A DNA stretch of 64,000 nt from Gordonia paraffinivorans NBRC 108238 (GTDB lineage Bacteria > Actinomycetota > Actinomycetes > Mycobacteriales > Mycobacteriaceae), in the NCBI RefSeq assembly GCF_000344155.1, contig NZ_BAOQ01000002.1:1-64000 (forward strand). The letters run 5' to 3'. Positions 60,514-64,000 of this stretch are shown one piece after another (position 1 is the stretch's first letter; each line of letters starts with the position of its first letter). The translations under genes and the position numbers were made by a program. A model generated the notes under the pieces. That model saw nothing but the letters and a program-made list of their open reading frames with translations. It did not search any database and was not told where the DNA came from.

Positions 60514-61391
60514 GCGAGTCCCCTGACTGTTCGGGCGGGTGGTCTACTTCCCGCGATGGCAGCGACCATGTCGACCACGCGCCGGGTGGCGGCGACCTCG
60601 TGAACGCGAAAGATCCGGGCACCGTGTTCGGCGGCCAGACTCGTCGCGGCGAGAGTTCCCTCCAACCGGTGCTCTAGGTCTGTACCCAGAGTCTCCCCCA
60701 CGAAGTCCTTGTTGCTCAGCGCCATGAGCACCGGCCAGCCGGTGTTAACAAGATCTTTCACACGGCGTAACAGAGCCAGCCCGTGGTGCGTATTCTTGCC
60801 GAAATCGTGCGTCGGATCGATAACGATCGAATCCCGACGCACGCCCGCCGCGAGGGCGCGCTCGGCCGCCGCGGTCACCTCTGCCACCACGTCGTCGACC
60901 ACATCGTCCACGGCGTCGCCGTAGCCGACCCGATGCGGACGGGTGCGCACGCGCGCGCCTCCGGTATGCGAGCAGACGATCCCCGCACCCCGTGCCGCGG
61001 CCACCTCGACGATGTCGGGGTCGTATCCGGCCCAGGTGTCGTTGACGATGTCGGCACCCGCCGCGCAGGCGCGGTCGGCGACCTCGCTGCGCCAGGTGTC
61101 GATGCTGATCAGCACGTCCGGGTACTGCTCGCGGATCCAGGCGATCATCGGCACGACGCGCTGTACCTCAGTCTGCGCGTCGACCTCCTCACCCGGCCCC
61201 GCCTTGACCCCGCCCACGTCGATGATGTCGGTGCCCTCGGCGACGACCTGGTGCACGCGCCGCTGCGCCGCCTCGTCGTCGAAGCTGGCGCCGCGGTCGT
61301 AGAACGAGTCGGGTGTCCGGTTCACGATCGCCATGATCAGGGCCCGATCGGTGGCGACCGGCCGGCCGCAGAGGGTCGGCGAGACCGTCAT
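60510..61391 (-). CDS. folP2: Dihydropteroate synthase paralogue FolP2
   Basis: A 293-residue protein of the pterin-binding barrel family. IMAIVNRTPDSFYDRGASF near residues 19-37 and IIDVGGVKAGPG near 54-66 match FolP but replace key pterin-site residues. SIDTWRSEVADRA near 93-105 is the second loop. M. tuberculosis FolP2 (Rv1207) has been reported to lack dihydropteroate synthase activity. The stop/start overlaps on both sides (ATGA with fadD6 and with gpgS) show it is part of a three-gene operon. Function unknown. Confidence 0.88.
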   Translation of the reverse strand: MTVSPTLCGRPVATDRALIMAIVNRTPDSFYDRGASFDDEAAQRRVHQVVAEGTDIIDVGGVKAGPGEEVDAQTEVQRVVPMIAWIREQYPDVLISIDTWRSEVADRACAAGADIVNDTWAGYDPDIVEVAAARGAGIVCSHTGGARVRTRPHRVGYGDAVDDVVDDVVAEVTAAAERALAAGVRRDSIVIDPTHDFGKNTHHGLALLRRVKDLVNTGWPVLMALSNKDFVGETLGTDLEHRLEGTLAATSLAAEHGARIFRVHEVAATRRVVDMVAAIAGSRPPARTVRGLA

Positions 61392-63259
61392 CCCTTGGGG
61401 ACCTTGGCGGCCGCCACGTCCGCGGGGTAGTCGTCGTAGTACTCCACGTAGCCCTTCTCCCGTCCGGCGAGGACGTAGACCGTCTCCGGGTCCGCGTCCG
61501 CATAACCTTCCTTGCGGAGTTCGACCTTACGGTTCTTGAAAGTGGAGGTCTGCTCGAAGTCGTCGACGACGCGGACGAAGAGCGGCACCGCGTAGCTCGG
61601 CAGCGCCTTGTAGAGGTGCTGGGCCAGCGCCTTCGTGTCGAGGTCGGTGCCCTCGCGCAGCTTCACCGCGACCATCCCGGCACGACCGTCGGTGCCGGGC
61701 ACCTCCACGCCGTAGGCCACCGACTGCGCGATGCCGTCGAACGCGTCGACCGCGCCCTCGACCTCCGTGGTCGCCACGTTCTCGCCCTTCCACCGGAAGG
61801 TGTCGCCGAGGCGGTCGACGAAGGAGATGTGCATCCAGCCCTGGTCGCGCACGAGGTCGCCGGAGTTGAAGTAGGCGTCGCCCTTCTTGAAGGCGTCGCG
61901 GACGATCTTCTTCTCGGTCTCGGCCTCGTCGGTGTACCCGTCGACGGGCACCCGGTCGGAGATCTCGGCGAGGAGCAGGCCCGTGCCGCCCTTGCCGACC
62001 TCCGTCAGGCGGCCGTCGGCGCCGCGCTTGGGATTGCCCTCCTCGTCGTACTCGACGATCTTGTACGGCAGCGGACAGAAACCGGCCGTCTTGTCGACGG
62101 TGAACGCGTTGACGAAGGCGAGGTTGAGCTCGCTGGCGCCGTAGAACTCGACCACGCGGTCGATGCCGAAGCGCTCGCGGAACTCGTCCCAGATCTCCGG
62201 CCGCATGCCGTTGCCGACCACGGTGTGGACCGAGTGCCGGCGATCGGTGGGCTTGGGCGGCTGGGCCAGCAGGTAGCGGCCCAGCTCGCCGATGTAGCAG
62301 AACGCGGTGGCGCGGTTGAGGATCACGTCGTCCCAGAACTTCGACGCCGAGAACGACCTGCCGATCGCGATGCAGGCGCCGGAGGCCAGCACCGACGCGA
62401 GCGAGACCGACAGCGCGTTGTTGTGGTACAGCGGCAGCGGCACGTACATGGTGTCGCTGGGACGCAGCCGCACCGCCAGCCCGCCGATGCCCGAGTAGCT
62501 GGCGAGCCACCGGTTGTGGCTCATCACGCTGGCCTTGGGCTTGCCGGTCGTGCCGGACGTGAAGATGTAGAAGGCCTTGGTCGACGCCGGCAGCTGCGCG
62601 GTGATCTCCGGGTCGGTGTCCGGCTTGCCCTCGGCGGCCTCGTCGAACGCGGCGAAGTCGTAGACGTGTTCGGGCAGAATCGATTCCGACACCGACTCGA
62701 GCGCCTCGCCGCACTCCGGGTCGTAGACGAGCACGGTGGCGTCGAGCAGCTTCATCGAGTGTTCGAGCACCTCGCCGCGCTGGTTGTAGTTCAGCATCCC
62801 CGCGACCGCGCCGAGTTTGACCGTCGCGAGCATCAGCAGGAGATCGGTCGCGTTGTTCTTGCTCAGGATCGCGACGACGTCACCCTTGCCCACCCCCGCC
62901 TCGGAAAGGACTGCGGCGTAACGGTTCACCCGTCGGTTGGCCTCGCCGTAGGTGGTGGTGCGACCCTCGAACCGGACGAACGGCCGGTCCGGATGGGCGT
63001 GGGCGAGCTTCTGGAAGACCGAGCCGATGGTCTTCTTCGCCTCCGGGGGACGCCGGATCAGTCCCGGCGCGTGCTTGAGCATCCCGGCCGCCTGCGGCGC
63101 CATCTTCACCACGCCGCGCAGCAGGTCGCGCACCCCTACGGTCTTCACCGCGTCCTTGGTGGTCTTCGTGTTCCCGGCGTCCTCCGGGGTCGACGAGCTC
63201 GCGCTCGAGTCTGCAGACGTGTCCGTCTGGACGTCCTTGCGCTGGATGTCTGGGGACAT
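61388..63259 (-). CDS. fadD6: Long-chain acyl-CoA synthetase (FadD6 type)
   Basis: A 623-residue ANL-family enzyme, similar to fatty-acid transport/very-long-chain acyl-CoA synthetases. AMP motif YIFTSGTTGKPKASVMSH near residues 227-244 and EFYGASELN near 373-381 are intact, and the hinge motif DRLGDTFRWKGENVATTEVE near 485-504 follows. The catalytic lysine KNRKVELRKEGY near 582 is present. An acidic Ser-rich N-terminus of about 30 residues is unusual. GGAGG precedes ATG 63259. The promoter overlaps a perfect palindrome. First gene of the operon with folP2 and gpgS. Confidence 0.93.
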   Translation of the reverse strand: MSPDIQRKDVQTDTSADSSASSSTPEDAGNTKTTKDAVKTVGVRDLLRGVVKMAPQAAGMLKHAPGLIRRPPEAKKTIGSVFQKLAHAHPDRPFVRFEGRTTTYGEANRRVNRYAAVLSEAGVGKGDVVAILSKNNATDLLLMLATVKLGAVAGMLNYNQRGEVLEHSMKLLDATVLVYDPECGEALESVSESILPEHVYDFAAFDEAAEGKPDTDPEITAQLPASTKAFYIFTSGTTGKPKASVMSHNRWLASYSGIGGLAVRLRPSDTMYVPLPLYHNNALSVSLASVLASGACIAIGRSFSASKFWDDVILNRATAFCYIGELGRYLLAQPPKPTDRRHSVHTVVGNGMRPEIWDEFRERFGIDRVVEFYGASELNLAFVNAFTVDKTAGFCPLPYKIVEYDEEGNPKRGADGRLTEVGKGGTGLLLAEISDRVPVDGYTDEAETEKKIVRDAFKKGDAYFNSGDLVRDQGWMHISFVDRLGDTFRWKGENVATTEVEGAVDAFDGIAQSVAYGVEVPGTDGRAGMVAVKLREGTDLDTKALAQHLYKALPSYAVPLFVRVVDDFEQTSTFKNRKVELRKEGYADADPETVYVLAGREKGYVEYYDDYPADVAAAKVPKG

Positions 63260-63314
63260 GTGGCCTCCGCTCTCCGCTGGGCGTCATTGAGTGCCCCGCG
63301 CACTCACGCGCGAT

Positions 63315-63332
63315 ACCTTACCGGCCGGTAAG
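63315..63332 (-). promoter_or_regulatory. Palindromic operator and -10 of fadD6
   Basis: CTTACCGGCCGGTAAG (63317-63332), a perfect 16-bp palindrome. Minus-strand TAAGGT (63320-63315) is the candidate -10 and begins within the right half-site, as before etfB and echA17. Confidence 0.6.
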
Positions 63333-63339
63333 AAAACTT

Positions 63340-63876
63340 CTACCCCCGAGTCGCCAACTCCAGCGCCTCGTCGACCGACGACGTGACGAGCAGCCGATCC
63401 AACGAGCGCTGGGAGACGAAACCGGTTGTCGACAACTCTCGCAGCCAGGTCAGCAGCGGCGCGTAGAAATCGAAAGGATCGAGCAGCACCACGGGCTTGT
63501 CGTGCATCCCGAGGTAGCCGCCGGTCCAGGTCTCGAACAGCTCCTCGAGGGTTCCGATACCCCCCGGGAGCGTGATGAAACCGTCGGCGCGCTCGTCCAT
63601 GAGCCGCTTGCGCTCGCGCATGGTCTCGGTGACGACGAGTTCGTCGGACCCGAGGTCGGCGACCTCGCGGTCCATGAGGGACCGCGGGATGATCCCGACG
63701 GTGTGGCCGCCGGCCGCTCGCGCCGCGGTGACCAGCGCACCCATCATGGAGATGTTGCCGCCGCCGGAGACGATCGTGTGGCCGGCCTCCGCCAGAGCGG
63801 TACCCACCTCCGCGGCGAGATCGATGAAACGCTGTTCGACGGTGCCCGACGAACAGTAGACGCAGACGGCACTCAC
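63340..63876 (-). CDS. LOG-family cytokinin riboside 5'-monophosphate phosphoribohydrolase (Rv1205 type)
   Basis: A 178-residue Rossmann-fold enzyme of the TIGR00730/LONELY GUY family. It releases the free base from cytokinin or nucleoside monophosphates. GNISMMGALV near residues 40-49 and the catalytic motif LPGGIGTLEELFE near 102-114 are present. The family is linked to cytokinin release in M. tuberculosis Rv1205. The GTG at 63876 overlaps the preceding frame stop as GTGA. It is not clear whether it is expressed with fadD6, which starts 81 nt downstream. Confidence 0.92.
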   Translation of the reverse strand: MSAVCVYCSSGTVEQRFIDLAAEVGTALAEAGHTIVSGGGNISMMGALVTAARAAGGHTVGIIPRSLMDREVADLGSDELVVTETMRERKRLMDERADGFITLPGGIGTLEELFETWTGGYLGMHDKPVVLLDPFDFYAPLLTWLRELSTTGFVSQRSLDRLLVTSSVDEALELATRG

Positions 63877-64000
63877 CGCGTCATCGTGCCATCTGCGGCC
63901 GACGGCCGGTCCGAGGGCCGCGCCACCGCGGTCGCGTGGATCGCGGCGACCACGTCCTCCGGCTCGTCGACGACGGTCAGCAGATCGAGATCCTCGGCGG
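63873..64000 (-). CDS. C-terminal end of a probable second LOG-family protein (partial)
   Basis: A frame open from the window edge to the TGA at 63873-63875. It gives a C-terminus containing AEDLDLLTVVDEPEDVVAAI, which resembles the tail of TIGR00730 Rossmann proteins, then a disordered end. Overlap GTGA with the following LOG gene implies coupling. Only 41 residues are visible, so the family call is tentative. Confidence 0.5.
   Translation of the reverse strand, partial: AEDLDLLTVVDEPEDVVAAIHATAVARPSDRPSAADGTMTR

Overview
The window is high-GC, gene-dense DNA of a mycolic-acid actinomycete (order Mycobacteriales). Gordonia or a close relative is my best guess, but the genus is inferred. The evidence is gene content and order. 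Blocks match, from memory, Mycobacterium tuberculosis Rv3015c-Rv3053c (methionine-synthase-like gene, mnmA, iscS, etfBA, methylglucose lipopolysaccharide genes, echA17, serB2, ctaD, fecB, nrd genes), Rv3255c-Rv3262 (manA, SIS protein, DUF3499, whiB2, fbiA, fbiB) and Rv1205-Rv1213 (LOG protein, fadD6, folP2, gpgS, glgA, glgC). ESX components, F420 biosynthesis and WhiB2 support the same placement. No tRNA, rRNA, CRISPR array or insertion sequence was recognised.

Layout. 0-1.6 kb: DUF222/HNH nuclease. 1.8-7.7 kb, minus strand: iscS-mnmA-methionine-synthase-like operon, a GXWXG/DUF4334 protein, and etfBA. 7.9-11.6 kb, plus strand: methyltransferase, GH57 branching enzyme and GT4 glucosyltransferase, the core methylglucose lipopolysaccharide (MGLP) genes. 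11.7-15.8 kb: a five-gene, translationally coupled cassette of three SipW/TasA-type exported proteins and two Ser/His signal peptidases, the second fused to an extracellular region. 15.9-24.8 kb: acetyltransferase, PQQ-type lipoprotein, an apparently autoregulated HTH-DUF3887 gene, two methyltransferases, echA17, a stand-alone LigD-type polymerase, a NUDIX protein and an ABC ATPase. 24.9-36.4 kb: luciferase-like monooxygenase, cupin, PTH2-like protein, serB, ctaD, fecB, carbonic anhydrase, a 48-residue protein and an SNF2/SWIM pair. 36.4-40.8 kb: nrdHIEF with a tandem NrdR-type operator. 41.2-43.8 kb: flavin reductase, TetR regulator and HpxO-type urate hydroxylase. 43.8-47.2 kb: divergent eccB and eccE without other ESX genes. 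47.2-55.1 kb: manA, SIS protein, DUF3499, zincin-like protein, whiB2, fbiA-fbiB-NUDIX. 55.2-63.9 kb: glgC/glgA divergent pair, RlmA-type methyltransferase, DUF3117, DivIVA-like membrane protein, and the fadD6-folP2-gpgS operon with LOG proteins.

How the genes fit together. The window brings the first committed MGLP enzyme (gpgS), the MGLP elongation, branching and methylation genes and the glgA/glgC pair within about 53 kb. Fatty-acid genes (etfB, echA17, fadD6) share a palindrome whose right half runs into each predicted -10 element, which suggests a common repressor. Many promoters place a TAnnnT -10 element 6-8 nt before the start codon, consistent with leaderless transcripts.

The best candidate for an under-described system is the 11.7-15.8 kb cassette. 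It looks like a secreted, possibly fibre- or matrix-forming module with its own signal peptidases, sitting inside the MGLP locus.
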